Source: an uncultured Dialister sp.
GTDB lineage: Bacteria; Bacillota; Negativicutes; Veillonellales; Dialisteraceae
Assembly (NCBI GenBank): GCA_934216155.1
Contig: CAKQBK010000044.1
Location: forward strand, 1-21,784
Direction of reading: 5' to 3'
Length of the DNA stretch: 21,784 bases
The notes beneath the pieces were generated by a model that had not been told where the DNA came from, ran no database searches, and worked only from the letters and a program-made list of their open reading frames with translations. This document shows, piece after piece, positions 1 through 7,421 of the stretch. A program made the translations under genes and the position numbers. The number at the start of each line of letters is the position of its first letter. Position 1 is the first letter of the stretch.

Positions 1-110
1 TTCTGAGGGTTCTGAGGGTTCTGAGGGTTCTGAGGGTTCTGAGGGTTCTGAGGGTTCTGGCTCCATTGAAAATCTAGCGATTTTCTCGGAGCCAGAACCT
101 TTTGATACAC
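1..110. repeat. 9-bp tandem array with terminal hairpin (family B)
   Basis: The window opens inside six perfect copies of the 9-mer TTCTGAGGG. The array runs into a long hairpin. The outer arms GGTTCTGGCTCC (53-64) and GGAGCCAGAACC (88-99) are perfectly complementary. Inside them GAAAATC (68-74) pairs with GATTTTC (79-85) around the loop TAGC. TTTTGATA follows the outer arm. The same layout, with different but still complementary arm bases, closes the window at 21622-21784. No protein is likely, although the array can be read as a Gly-rich repeat. Confidence 0.9.
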
Positions 111-269
111 ACGACAGCTCTATGTTCAACCAGCCACAGTACCGCTACAGAACCTTTACATACACATTTCAGCACCTTGTTTCTCTAGCCTCGCCATCGC
201 TACAGAACCTTCACATGCACGTTTCAGCTCCTTGCTTCTCTAACCATGCCATCGCTATAGAACTCCTAA

Positions 270-440
270 AAGCCCCTTCTTCAGGAAGGGGCAGGCTCGC
301 CTGCAAGCCGGGGATAGGCCGACGAAGAAGAGTTGTTACACAAGCCGCCTTCGCAGAACGCCGACAACGTGATGTATCTCATCACAATGCAACCGCTACA
401 GCGAGCTATCCCCCCTGCCCCCTTCCAGAGGAAGAGGGTA
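270..440. repeat. REP-like palindromic element
   Basis: The left end carries CCCCTTC/GAAGGGG (273-279/285-291) followed by a second small hairpin, CAGGC/GCCTG (292-296/299-303). The right end (about 405-440) carries the inverse pattern, a run of C, then CCCCTTCC and GGAAGAGGG. The whole therefore reads as an inverted repeat of small hairpins. The remainder of 111-522 is similar low-information sequence with recurring CGCTACAGAACC words. I see no gene in 1-657. Confidence 0.5.
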
Positions 441-522
441 ACCGCTAACGCTTCTATCGCTATATTCACCAGTTCCTCTTTCCGCTATGCAATGATTAGC
501 CACTATATAAAAAAGGGGTATT

Positions 523-570
523 GGGGCGCTTTATGAATTGTGCGCCCCTTCCACCACTCCTAACTTGCAA
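523..570. repeat. Short GC hairpin element (family C), GGGGCGC variant
   Basis: GGGGCGC (523-529) pairs with GCGCCCC (542-548) around an AT-rich loop, followed by CTTCCACCACTCCTAAC. This is the same layout as the copies at 7280, 7705, 11294, 15835, 20047 and 21003. The third and fifth bases of each arm differ together with their partners between variants. After it come CTAATCCCTAGCTACTAA-type words, which recur at 7621 and 9959. Confidence 0.75.
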
Positions 571-611
571 AGCCCCTAATCCCTAGCTACTAATCCCTAG
601 TCACAAAAAAT

Positions 612-648
612 AAAAGCACTCTCCTGTCCTACACAGAAAAGTGCTTTT
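612..648 (-). terminator. Intrinsic terminator of the downstream-most minus gene
   Basis: AAAAGCACT (612-620) and AGTGCTTTT (640-648) form a 9-bp stem. Read on the minus strand it lies just after the stop codon at 658 and is followed by a T-rich tract, so it fits a rho-independent terminator for the 658-1446 gene. Confidence 0.8.
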
Positions 649-657
649 TTCATGATT

Positions 658-1446
658 TTATTTCTTTTCTTCCGATCCATGAGCTGTTTTAGCGCCACGA
701 CGTTTCGCTGCTTCGATAGTATCGGTACGGGTACCGTTCTTCATTTCTACTTCTTCGCCATGGAAATCTTCGCCGGTCAATTCATCTTCACGGCCGCCCA
801 TTTCAGTGCCCTTCTGACGAAGCTGTTCGATGCCTTCTTCGAAGTCCATTTCTGGATGGTCCTTGAAATAGCCCTGTTCGCGAAGTTTCTTTTCCATCGA
901 TTTATAGGTCAGAGCCACCACTTCTTCCTGAGGGATACGAATCTGCCCAGGCAGTCGTTTTTCGAATTCTTTCCAAAATTCTTCCGATGCTTTCATCAGC
1001 ACGCGGCCCACTTTCTGGGTGCTTCCGATATCGTACAGAAGAGACCAGATGGGACGATTATCCATTTTCGCATATTCATGGAATGTATAGCGATAGGTTA
1101 CAGGCTTCATGAGCTGATTTTTGAAATGGTGAACCCCGAAAATGTCATCATAGGCAATTTTCAGTTCCTGTTTATGGCCCAATCCCTGTTTCAGCATGTA
1201 CAGCTGATTTTCTTCCAGGCGATATACAGTCTTGGTCATCACCGTATCCAAGAGCCACCAGAGAATTGCAATCTGCATGCCAATATCAATGACAGGCACA
1301 CGGCTCTTCATGATGCCCCAATAAGCGGTCCATCCCACATAGGCTGCCCAGAGAATAAAACCGATCACCGCCACGATGATATAGGGTCTATAGAAATAAG
1401 AATGGTCGACGAAAACCTTCGCCGGTGCTGCATTTGCCTTTGCCAT
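658..1446 (-). CDS. Two-helix membrane protein of unknown function
   Basis: A 262-residue protein. Start chosen at 1446 (MAKANAAP...) because GAGGGAG sits 9 nt upstream; an in-frame ATG 18 nt earlier has no such site. Two hydrophobic segments lie near residues 21-43 and 50-70. They are followed by a soluble region whose YRLEENQLYMLKQGLG stretch resembles the strand pattern of bacterial PH-like domains that follow membrane anchors; this is a weak resemblance only. The C-terminal 80 residues are highly charged (Glu/Lys rich) and probably flexible. An extended -10 promoter lies about 50 nt upstream and a terminator follows the stop. It is probably a single-gene unit. I do not recognise a specific family and assign no function. 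Confidence 0.85.
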   Translation of the reverse strand: MAKANAAPAKVFVDHSYFYRPYIIVAVIGFILWAAYVGWTAYWGIMKSRVPVIDIGMQIAILWWLLDTVMTKTVYRLEENQLYMLKQGLGHKQELKIAYDDIFGVHHFKNQLMKPVTYRYTFHEYAKMDNRPIWSLLYDIGSTQKVGRVLMKASEEFWKEFEKRLPGQIRIPQEEVVALTYKSMEKKLREQGYFKDHPEMDFEEGIEQLRQKGTEMGGREDELTGEDFHGEEVEMKNGTRTDTIEAAKRRGAKTAHGSEEKK

Positions 1447-1494
1447 GAATGTAAACTCCCTCATTCAAAGAAACATATAGAAAAACATGAAATT

Positions 1495-1503
1495 ATTATA
1501 CCA
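1495..1503 (-). promoter_or_regulatory. Extended -10 promoter
   Basis: On the minus strand the sequence reads TGGTATAAT, a perfect TATAAT with an extended TGn motif, about 50 nt upstream of the 1446 start. No strong -35 is visible 17 nt further upstream, consistent with an extended -10 promoter. Confidence 0.6.
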
Positions 1504-1558
1504 TGATGCGGAATAAAAAGACAGTGAGAAATGATGGTAGCGTCACATATATATGTAT

Positions 1559-1745
1559 AAGGTTATTATTATACTACTTTCTATTTTTTCACATACAATT
1601 TCATGACGCTTATCGCAAGGTTATAAAGGTTATACAGGGTTATGAAACTTATGGTAAGCGCATAACCCTATATAACCCTTATAACCATGTATTAAGCCTT
1701 ACTCGTAACATGTTAGAAGAGAAAAATCAGTAGAATAATAACCTT
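1559..1745. repeat. Palindromic element, family A (complete copy)
   Basis: About 187 bp. The left end AAGGTTATTATTATAC (1559-1574) matches the inverted right end GTAGAATAATAACCTT (1730-1745). An inner palindrome consists of AAGGTTATAAAGGTTATA and its near complement CCCTATATAACCCTTATAACC. It fills the gap between two minus-strand membrane-protein genes. No transposase is encoded, so it looks like a MITE-like or large REP-like element. Confidence 0.85.
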
Positions 1746-1759
1746 CTTACTATTTTATT

Positions 1760-1800
1760 GTGCTTCCAAATTTTGATGCGCCGCTACCATCACTTCTAAC
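1760..1800. repeat. Family C element, left arm degraded
   Basis: The loop and right side (CCAAATTTTGATGCGCCGC) and the tail CTTCTAAC match other family C copies, but the left GCGGCGC arm is missing. The tail overlaps the last codons of the neighbouring gene: its TAG stop (1796-1798) lies inside the repeat word AGTTAGAAGTG read on the minus strand. Confidence 0.6.
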
Positions 1801-2470
1801 TATTATAGGTCCATTCCAGCGGCGGAATCCCCAGATGATAGAGTCCCATCCCCAGGGCATAGACAAAAATTCCGATGATAAAGAACTGGAATCCCACCTT
1901 CAACACGTGTTTCGTAATGAAAAAGAAATCATGCTCTCTAGGATCCATAAAAGTGTATGGATAGAGATGGGACGTTCCATGGGTCACGATGGTAATCCAC
2001 GCCCGGACATAGACAAATACCGTATACAGAGCTGGATAGACCATCCAAGTCACCATGGTGTACCAGTGCATGTCCCTCTTGTCTACAAAGAAAATATAAT
2101 CCACGGTCATCAAAATAGGAATAAAATAGTGGAAAATATAGTTATAAAAAGAGAAATGCTCATAACTGATATCATTGAGCCGGTGGGTCTTAATCGCCCC
2201 TGGCCGGACAATCCAGTGATACATAAGAGACAAGGTTCCCAAACTGGCGGCCACGATATAGCGACAATCCGCCGTATATAGGAACGGAATATCCACCCGG
2301 AAAAGGGTGGCCCCGAGCCAGAACACAAACAACGTAAACGTAGAAAACGTGTAATATTGAATTCTTGACCAAAACACAAAAGGAGTCAATACTTTGTGTT
2401 TCATCAAAAGGATCAATCCTACAATGAGGAGCACAAAAATGGCCCATCGATATAGTAATGCTATTGGCAT
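1796..2470 (-). CDS. Pr6Pr-like six-helix membrane protein
   Basis: A 224-residue protein with about six hydrophobic segments (near 8-23, 38-55, 70-88, 110-130, 137-160, 185-212). The HYFIP stretch (114-118), D124, the YP in WMVYPALY (145-146) and the HLYPYTFMD segment (168-176) fit the pattern of the Pr6Pr membrane family as I remember it, whose function is unknown. The start at 2470 has GTGAGG 5 nt upstream. The final Ser codon and the TAG stop fall within a family C repeat, so the C-terminus may have been set by repeat insertion. It is a single gene flanked by repeats on both sides. The family call rests on motif memory, not on a search. Confidence 0.8.
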   Translation of the reverse strand: MPIALLYRWAIFVLLIVGLILLMKHKVLTPFVFWSRIQYYTFSTFTLFVFWLGATLFRVDIPFLYTADCRYIVAASLGTLSLMYHWIVRPGAIKTHRLNDISYEHFSFYNYIFHYFIPILMTVDYIFFVDKRDMHWYTMVTWMVYPALYTVFVYVRAWITIVTHGTSHLYPYTFMDPREHDFFFITKHVLKVGFQFFIIGIFVYALGMGLYHLGIPPLEWTYNS

Positions 2471-2838
2471 AGATACCTCACATAAATGACAGGTTAATCA
2501 GGTTGCTCAGGGTTCTTAAGGTTCTCAGGTTGAAAAGTGCCGCCCCAATGGCCTCACAAATCAGCGTTTTATTAACCAATCACAATAAAACGGTTCACGC
2601 CCACGTTCGTTTTATCACGTGAGACAATGAACCGAAAATTTAACATATAGTGCATGATGCTACAGAAATGGCAGTACTCGATAACACACTTGTCTCCATG
2701 TCCAGTTTTGTTACAACCATACCCTTTTATAACCCAGGTCAGTGTAACAACTGCCATCCATGGTTTCATCGATAATAACCTGCCCGAAGGGCTAACCCAA
2801 ATTCTATTTCCTAATCGTTAGTCACCAGTCACTCATTC
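2471..2838. other. Intergenic stretch with repeat remnants
   Basis: No convincing gene. At 2505-2535 there are degenerate GGTTCTCAGG-type 9-mers. At about 2770-2805 the sequence GATAATAACCTGCCCGAAGG is the complement of the outer edge of family A elements seen near 5320 and 18875, so this is probably the right-hand remnant of such an element. A 65-codon open minus-strand frame (2572-2769) shows no good ribosome site or recognisable composition. Confidence 0.5.
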
Positions 2839-3099
2839 CTATTTCTTATGCTTTCTGCCTTTCCGGTTCTGTTTTCTTCTGGCTTCTGCACGCATCTGGC
2901 GAATTTCTTCTTTCGCACGGACTTCTCTCTCAGCCGCTTCCTGCTGGGCCTGCTTCTGGCGATAGTTGTACACATTCATAGCCAGACAAACCAGAACCAT
3001 CAAGCAAATGGCACCACTCTGCACATTGAGTCCCTGGTTAAATACATTCCACACGGAAAATACCACAGCCACAGCAAATAAAATTCCACGAGCTCTCAT
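2839..3099 (-). CDS. Small basic membrane protein, unknown function
   Basis: An 86-residue protein with AAGGAG 11 nt before the ATG at 3099. Two hydrophobic helices (about 5-21 and 28-45) form a hairpin. They are followed by a charged, probably coiled-coil tail rich in Gln, Glu and Arg (50-75) that ends in a strongly basic KQNRKGRKHKK segment. The layout predicts a membrane-anchored protein with a cytosolic positive tail, which could bind RNA, ribosomes or phospholipid heads; that is only inference from charge. No family is recognised. It stands alone next to the large repeat tract at 3100-5603. Confidence 0.7.
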   Translation of the reverse strand: MRARGILFAVAVVFSVWNVFNQGLNVQSGAICLMVLVCLAMNVYNYRQKQAQQEAAEREVRAKEEIRQMRAEARRKQNRKGRKHKK

Positions 3100-3219
3100 A
3101 CTTTTGACTTCTCCTTCACACCTTACTCGGCTTATATCGAAATATACAGTATCGATATATATATTATATTATTTTTCCTATGTAAGCAAGAGGCGATTGG
3201 GAAATAGGATGATAGGTTT

Positions 3220-4215
3220 TGCAGGTTGCTCAGGTGGCTCAGGTTCACCGCATGTGCCGCTGGCCGTTTCCGTCATTTCGAATGATAGGTATAAGGTTCT
3301 CAGGTTGCTCAAGGGCTAAGGGTTCTGCAGGTCCTAAGGGTTCTGATGGTTTTGAAGGTTTCCCGAATGTGCCGCTAGCCGTACCCGTCATTTCGACCGA
3401 TCGTATTTGTGCTGTATGACACAGGTGCAGTGAAATGAGATGTGCCCCTGAGTGGAGAAATCTCAGCGGCACTAGCGGTAAGGGCTTAAAGAATCATATG
3501 GTAACGGCTAGTTTAACAAGGTAAGCTATATCGTTAGAAGTTACAGGTTGCTCAGGTGACTCAAGATTCTCAGGTTCGTCGAATGTGTCGCTATTCGTTA
3601 CCGTCATGGGGGCCGATGGGATTCGTGCTAAATGACAAAAAGCTTCAAGCGACTATGTTAGACAGAAGTGGAAAAATCTTGTGACACCAACGAGATGATC
3701 GAGAGTGTCACAAGATTTCTCCACTTTTGTCCAACATGGTCTTGAATGACCTGATAGTGTCAGAAAGCACAAATCCCATCGGTCGAAATGACGGATACGA
3801 CAAATACGGATAGAGATACGTTCGAGTTACTTGCTTACGGTCTTTTTTCCAATGTGACAGATTTGGAAAATGCGATGCCTTCTCCTATGGAGAAGGGGGA
3901 CCGCGGAGCGGTGGATAAGGGTTATCCCGATATAAAAGAAAATAAAGCAAATGAAAAAAGCGTTTTCCTCAAGTGACACTAGAGAAAGACGCTTTTTCAT
4001 TTGATACAATGGTACTTCATACTTTCTATGTCATTTCATACAAATACGACCGGTCGAAATGACGGTTTTGGCTAGAGGCACATTCGACGAACCCTGAGAA
4101 TCTTCAGAACCCTCAGAACCTTTAAAAACCTGCGCCACTTGAGCCACCTGAGAAACCTGAGCCACCTGAGAACCTGAGCAACTTGAGCCACCTAAGTAAC
4201 CTGAGCAACCTTTGC
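3220..4215. repeat. Nested inverted-repeat composite (family F with 9-mer arrays)
   Basis: The motif GTGCCGCTAGCCGTACCCGT followed by CATTTCGACCGATCG recurs at about 3250-3285, 3361-3420 and 3577-3640, and inverted at 3757-3800 and 4028-4090. The copies at 3361-3420 and 4028-4090 are long inverted partners. Between them, 3577-3640 and 3757-3800 form another pair. At the centre is a hairpin with 27-nt arms (3661-3687/3705-3731). Degenerate CAGGTTGCTCAGGT 9-mer arrays flank both outer ends (3222-3240 and about 4100-4208). This looks like an element inserted inside another of the same family. No gene is supported in the tract. Confidence 0.75.
3948..4003. terminator. Terminator-like hairpin
   Basis: CAAATGAAAAAAGCG (3948-3962) and CGCTTTTTCATTTG (3990-4003) form a 14-bp stem with a single-base bulge. 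It could work in either direction. It lies inside the repeat composite with no adjacent gene, so it may belong to an element rather than to a transcript I can identify. Confidence 0.5.
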
Positions 4216-4231
4216 CGAAGGCAGACACGCA

Positions 4232-4409
4232 AAAAAGCATAGTATCCCCCTGGAAGGCGAGAAGGATCCTATGAACCCCCACGCTAGATCGGCGACAGCG
4301 CGTTGCTGATCTCCACCCGCAGGTGAAGGAGTGCTCTTGGTCTTGTCGCTAGCACGGATGCGGTACGGAAGTCCTGTTATGCCGTGGATTGGAAGATACT
4401 ATGCTTTTT
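4232..4409 (+). ncRNA. Candidate structured non-coding RNA (~178 nt)
   Basis: The ends AAAAAGCATAGTATC (4232-4246) and GATACTATGCTTTTT (4395-4409) make a perfect 15-bp closing helix, followed on the plus strand by GTTTTT. Inside are an 11-bp hairpin (AGATCGGCGAC/GTTGCTGATCT, near 4286-4312), a CTCCACC/GGTGAAGGAG hairpin right after it, and a GTGCT/AGCAC stem. The 11-bp hairpin contains two G-U pairs that would be A-C mismatches on the other strand, so I prefer the plus strand. The size and single closed rod-like layout resemble 6S RNA, but I cannot confirm any family. SRP, RNase P and tmRNA signature sequences are absent. The tract is GC-richer and less repetitive than its surroundings. Confidence 0.5.
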
Positions 4410-4476
4410 GTTTTTGGTGACTTGTGACTCGTGACTGGTGACCGGGAGGTCATTCATCGCTTATCATTTGTCGGTT

Positions 4477-4652
4477 TGTGAGAATAGTCGGATATGATTC
4501 TCACACCATATCCTGCACTGACGTCAGTTCGAGAGGATGAAGTCTATAAAAGAGATGATTTCTTTCTCCATCTACCAGATCTCTTTAAAGATGTGTGCAC
4601 ATGATCCAGCTTTAATGGATTCCGAGACCGCTCTTTCGAGCTCGGACTTCAT
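4477..4652. other. Second structured stretch with competing hairpins
   Basis: TGTGAGAAT (4477-4485) pairs with ATTCTCACA (4497-4505). GGATATG (4490-4496), which lies in that loop, pairs with CATATCC (4507-4513), so the two hairpins largely exclude each other. A perfect 12-bp palindrome ACTGACGTCAGT follows (4517-4528). Then ATGAAGT (4537-4543) closes with ACTTCAT (4646-4652) over a branched fold that includes AAAGAGAT/ATCTCTTT (4549-4556/4579-4586) and CCGAG/CTCGG (4622-4626/4641-4645). It could be a transcribed leader or RNA. No gene follows within 900 bp, so its role is unknown. Confidence 0.35.
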
Positions 4653-5310
4653 TACCCCTCTATATATAAAAACGGAAAAATGAGGGAAAAAACGAACATT
4701 TTGAAGATTAGAATTTCATTATTTCGGTTTTGTTGTTGGTTGTCTGTTGTTAATTGTTGGTTTATGTTCTAAGTCCATAGTACACAACTTGCACAAAACC
4801 ACAGTGTCATTGGTTTAAGGTTTAGGGGTTACACGCTAAACCTTAAACCCTAAACCAATGCCTCTTTCTTCTCGGCAAGTTGTCACCAAAGGGCTCGACT
4901 AGTAAACCAACAACTGCTAACAAACAACTATCAACATTTCCCTCTATCTATATAAACGAAATAGACCCCCGAAAAAACAACCTATAAAGGTTAGAATTTC
5001 ATTAATTTGTATTTTGTTGTTAGTTGTGTGTTGTTAGTTGCTGGTTTACGCTCCAAGTCCGTAGTACACAACTTGCACAAAACCACAGTGTCATTGGTTT
5101 AAGGGTTGGTAGTTAACCGGCAAACCTTAAACCCGAAACCATGACATTTTCGTCGTGGCAAGTTGTCATCAAAGGTCTCGGTACGTAAACCAACAACCAC
5201 CAACAAACAACCATCAACATTTCCCCTCTATCTATATAATCAAAAATTTTCCTGAAAAGACGAACATTTCATGCATTAGAAATTCATTATTTTTATTTCT
5301 GCCGTGTCAG
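4650..5310. repeat. Tandem repeat of ~284 bp, 2.3 copies (family D)
   Basis: A unit beginning CATTACCCCTCTATATATA at 4650 starts again at 4935 and at 5218, spacings of 285 and 283 bp. The third copy breaks off near 5310. Each full unit holds an element with GTTGTTGGTT-type ends: the left end near 4729 and 5013, the inverted AACCAACAAC end near 4905 and 5190. Each has a central CATTGGTTTA hairpin (4809-4860 and 5092-5145). The same CAAGTTGTGTACT-like stretch, inverted, flanks both halves. The copies differ at scattered sites, so the duplication is not recent. A third, diverged element lies at 17397-17605. Confidence 0.85.
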
Positions 5311-5335
5311 TAGCGACAAAGGGTAGCCCGTCGGG

Positions 5336-5497
5336 CAGGTTATAATGCTACTGATTTCATAGGAGCTACAAATAAAAAGCACCGCTACCATCAAGGTTAT
5401 AAAGGGTTATATCATAATGCGAGATACCCTTTCATACCCTTGATGGTAGCGGTGCTTTAATTGGTGAGACAAACGGAATCAGTAGAATAATACCCTT
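5336..5497. repeat. Palindromic element, family A
   Basis: CAGGTTATAATGCTAC (5336-5351) and GTAGAATAATACCCTT (5482-5497) are the imperfect inverted ends. The preceding GGGTAGCCCGTCGGGCAGG (5320-5339) matches the edge seen at 18870-18889. Inside is a 21-nt perfect inverted repeat that doubles as a terminator (see 5376-5458). Confidence 0.8.
5376..5458 (-). terminator. Long-stem terminator-like hairpin downstream of gdhA
   Basis: Perfect 21-nt arms at 5376-5396 and 5438-5458. On the minus strand the stem ends in GCTTTTTATTTG, a usable U-tract. It lies about 145 nt beyond the glutamate dehydrogenase stop codon and is embedded in a family A element, so the element probably supplies the terminator. 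Confidence 0.6.
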
Positions 5498-5603
5498 TTA
5501 GACTATCCGTATACAGGACAAATGGCTCCATACAAACAGGGCCGAATGAATAACCTTTTCTCACTCCATGGATTTGAATATAACTGCCACGTATTTCATC
5601 CAA

Positions 5604-6860
5604 TTATCCAAGGAATCCTCTGGTCTTCTGGGCTTCTACGACCCGAGACAGGGCCAGCATGTAAGCAGCCAGTCGATAGGTGACGTGATATTTCTCCTTC
5701 AGCGCATACACATCTTCATAGGCCTGGCGCATTTTCTTCTGCAGCCGTTCGTTGTATTCTTCTTCGGTCCAGTAATACCCGGTGCGGTTCTGTACCCATT
5801 CGAAATAGGAACCTACCACGCCGCCTACGTTACTCATCACGTCTGGCAGCACTTCAATGCCCTGTTTTTCAAAGTATGCATCGGCTTCTTCGGTAGTCGG
5901 TCCATTGGCGCCTTCCAGAATCAGGTGGGCTTTGACTTTTTCCATGGTGTTTTCGTTCAGCTGGTTTTCCATGGCAGCCACAAAGATCACATCCACATCC
6001 TGGCTGAACAGCTGGTCGTCGGGAATCATAGTCGCCCCTTCTTCGGTATAGCCTTTCAAGGAGCGGCCATGGCTATTGGCATACACATACATGGCTTCGA
6101 TATCCAGACCATTGGGATTGTGCCAAGTGCCATTGATATCTCCAATGGTGGTAATCTTGACGCCCTTCTGATGCATCAGGAGAGAACCTACGGAACCTAC
6201 ATTGCCAAAGCCCTGCACCACCATGGTGAGGTCTTTCATTTCTTTGTGATTCTTTTCGCACCATGTTTCCAAGGTAAATAGAAGTCCCCGGCCAGTGGCT
6301 TCGTTTCTTCCCAAAGAACCGCCGGTGGTGAGCGGCTTACCAGTAACCACAGCAGGCTGCCATTTGCCAGACAAGGCAGCATATTCATCGGCAATCCACG
6401 CCATGATCTGTCCATTGGTATTCACGTCCGGAGCCGGTACGTCCTGGTCCGGTCCGATGATCGGATAAATTTTCCGAATATACCCTCTGGTCAGTCTCTG
6501 TAATTCCCGCTGCGATAATTTATGCGGATCTACCTTGATGCCCCCTTTGGCACCACCGTAAGGAATATTTCCAATGGCATTTTTAATGGTCATCCAAGCC
6601 GCCAGAGCTTTCACTTCATTTTCATCAGACTGGGGATGGAAACGAATACCCCCTTTGGCTGCCCCGCGGGCAGTGGAATGTTGTACCCGGTAGCCGGAAA
6701 ATACTTCCACATGACCATCATCCATCTGAATCGGAATGCTTACCGTCAATTCTCTTTCAGGATACCGGACGAATTCATAATCGTTTTTCGTGTATCCCAA
6801 AACATCTGCTGCTTTGTCAAGAACGTGAAGCATATTTTCATAAGGATTGTAATTTGCCAT
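5604..6860 (-). CDS. gdhA: Glutamate dehydrogenase (Glu/Leu/Phe/Val dehydrogenase family)
   Basis: Interconverts glutamate and 2-oxoglutarate plus ammonia in the cytosol. The 418-residue form starts at 6860 (MANYNPYEN), with AGGAGG 7 nt upstream. An earlier in-frame ATG at 6929 would add residues encoded by a GTTGTTGGTT-type repeat and is rejected. Lysine-rich substrate motifs are ARGAAKGGIRFHP (K69) and YGGAKGGIKVDPH (K105, catalytic). PAPDVNT holds the catalytic D145. GFGNVG (217-222) is the dinucleotide-binding turn, and SNVGGVVGSYFEW is the late substrate-pocket segment. The length matches the hexameric small GDH class. The cofactor (NAD or NADP) cannot be fixed by eye. An extended -10 promoter and a downstream hairpin make it a single-gene unit. 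In glutamate-fermenting anaerobes this enzyme opens amino-acid fermentation; whether that applies here is inference. Confidence 0.97.
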   Translation of the reverse strand: MANYNPYENMLHVLDKAADVLGYTKNDYEFVRYPERELTVSIPIQMDDGHVEVFSGYRVQHSTARGAAKGGIRFHPQSDENEVKALAAWMTIKNAIGNIPYGGAKGGIKVDPHKLSQRELQRLTRGYIRKIYPIIGPDQDVPAPDVNTNGQIMAWIADEYAALSGKWQPAVVTGKPLTTGGSLGRNEATGRGLLFTLETWCEKNHKEMKDLTMVVQGFGNVGSVGSLLMHQKGVKITTIGDINGTWHNPNGLDIEAMYVYANSHGRSLKGYTEEGATMIPDDQLFSQDVDVIFVAAMENQLNENTMEKVKAHLILEGANGPTTEEADAYFEKQGIEVLPDVMSNVGGVVGSYFEWVQNRTGYYWTEEEYNERLQKKMRQAYEDVYALKEKYHVTYRLAAYMLALSRVVEAQKTRGFLG

Positions 6861-6960
6861 TTGCGAGCCTCCTGTTAGAAAATCATTGTAAGAGTTATTA
6901 GTTGTTGGTTGTCGGTTGTTTGGCTCCAATCAGATAAAAACTCTTTAACATTACTTCCCT

Positions 6961-6989
6961 ACTATACCATGTTTCCCTTTCTTTGAGAA
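6961..6989 (-). promoter_or_regulatory. gdhA promoter
   Basis: Minus-strand TATAGT at 6966-6961, preceded by TGG (extended -10). A weak -35 TTCTCA lies at 6989-6984, 17 bp away. The start codon is about 100 nt downstream, leaving a leader that contains a single family D end (6896-6922). Confidence 0.55.
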
Positions 6990-7279
6990 CATGCAGTCAT
7001 ACATGAATGATTATTTAGCATAAGTGGGACAAATCCTATCTAAGTTTGATATAGCGTTTATTAATAAAGCTCTAAGGATTCTAGCAATTTTCATTCTAAT
7101 TTCTTCAGCCGCCTTTTTTAAAAGAGGAAAACAATCGAGCTAAACGAAATGCGCCAGGGGATAGCCCGCACTAGCGGTACTCCCCTTTCCATGTCTCACT
7201 CAAATCCAGAACCTTTTGATAGCCCCTTCACTACTATATTTCTCTACCTGCCCCCTCGCTACAGGACCTATAAAAACTC
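6990..7279. other. Intergenic, no gene seen
   Basis: An AT-rich stretch (6990-7140) is followed by sequence with the words CCAGAACCTTTTGATAG and CTACAGGACC, which echo the edges of the 9-mer/hairpin elements at the window ends. I find no open frame with a ribosome site and no convincing structured RNA. Confidence 0.4.
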
Positions 7280-7352
7280 GCGGCGCTTCCAAATTTTGTG
7301 CGCCGCCACCACCACTCCTCACTCCTCATTCCTAACTCCTCACTATTTTCCA
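7280..7352. repeat. Family C hairpin element
   Basis: GCGGCGC (7280-7286) pairs with GCGCCGC (7300-7306) around TTCCAAATTTTGT. A CACCACCACTCCTCACTCC tail follows. It lies beyond the terminator of the FeoB-associated gene, not at a stop codon, unlike most copies. Confidence 0.8.
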
Positions 7353-7372
7353 GTCCCTCGTCCCTCATATGC

Positions 7373-7411
7373 AAAAAGCGGAAAACAACCCATACATCGT
7401 TTTCCGCTTTT
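7373..7411 (-). terminator. Terminator of the feo operon
   Basis: AAAAAGCGGAAAAC (7373-7386) pairs with GTTTTCCGCTTTT (7399-7411), a 13-bp stem. On the minus strand it ends in GCTTTTT and lies 10 nt past the stop codon at 7422. Confidence 0.9.
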
Positions 7412-7421
7412 CTCACAAGAA

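Noticed and set aside
1..110. CRISPR-like array
   Set aside because: The 9-mers are contiguous without spacers, and no cas gene is in the window.
652..1506. 284-codon plus-strand open frame, very Phe/His rich
   Set aside because: It lies opposite the 658-1446 gene, which has a ribosome site, promoter and terminator. The composition is typical of an antisense shadow.
2611..2626. Second parS site (TTTATCACGTGAGACA)
   Set aside because: Only 13 of 16 consensus positions match, and mismatches fall inside the core. CACGTG alone is common, so I do not call it.
4031..4282. Gln-Val-Ala repeat open frame on the minus strand
   Set aside because: It translates a degenerate 9-mer array and crosses the candidate RNA. 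There is no ribosome site.
4232..4409. SRP, RNase P or tmRNA identity for the structured RNA
   Set aside because: The GGAAGG-AGCAGC loop of SRP RNA, the P4 sequences of RNase P RNA and a tRNA-like CCA end of tmRNA are not present; the size is also wrong for the last two.
5604..6929. Longer glutamate dehydrogenase starting at 6929
   Set aside because: The extra 23 residues are encoded by a family D end, and the downstream ATG at 6860 has a perfect AGGAGG.
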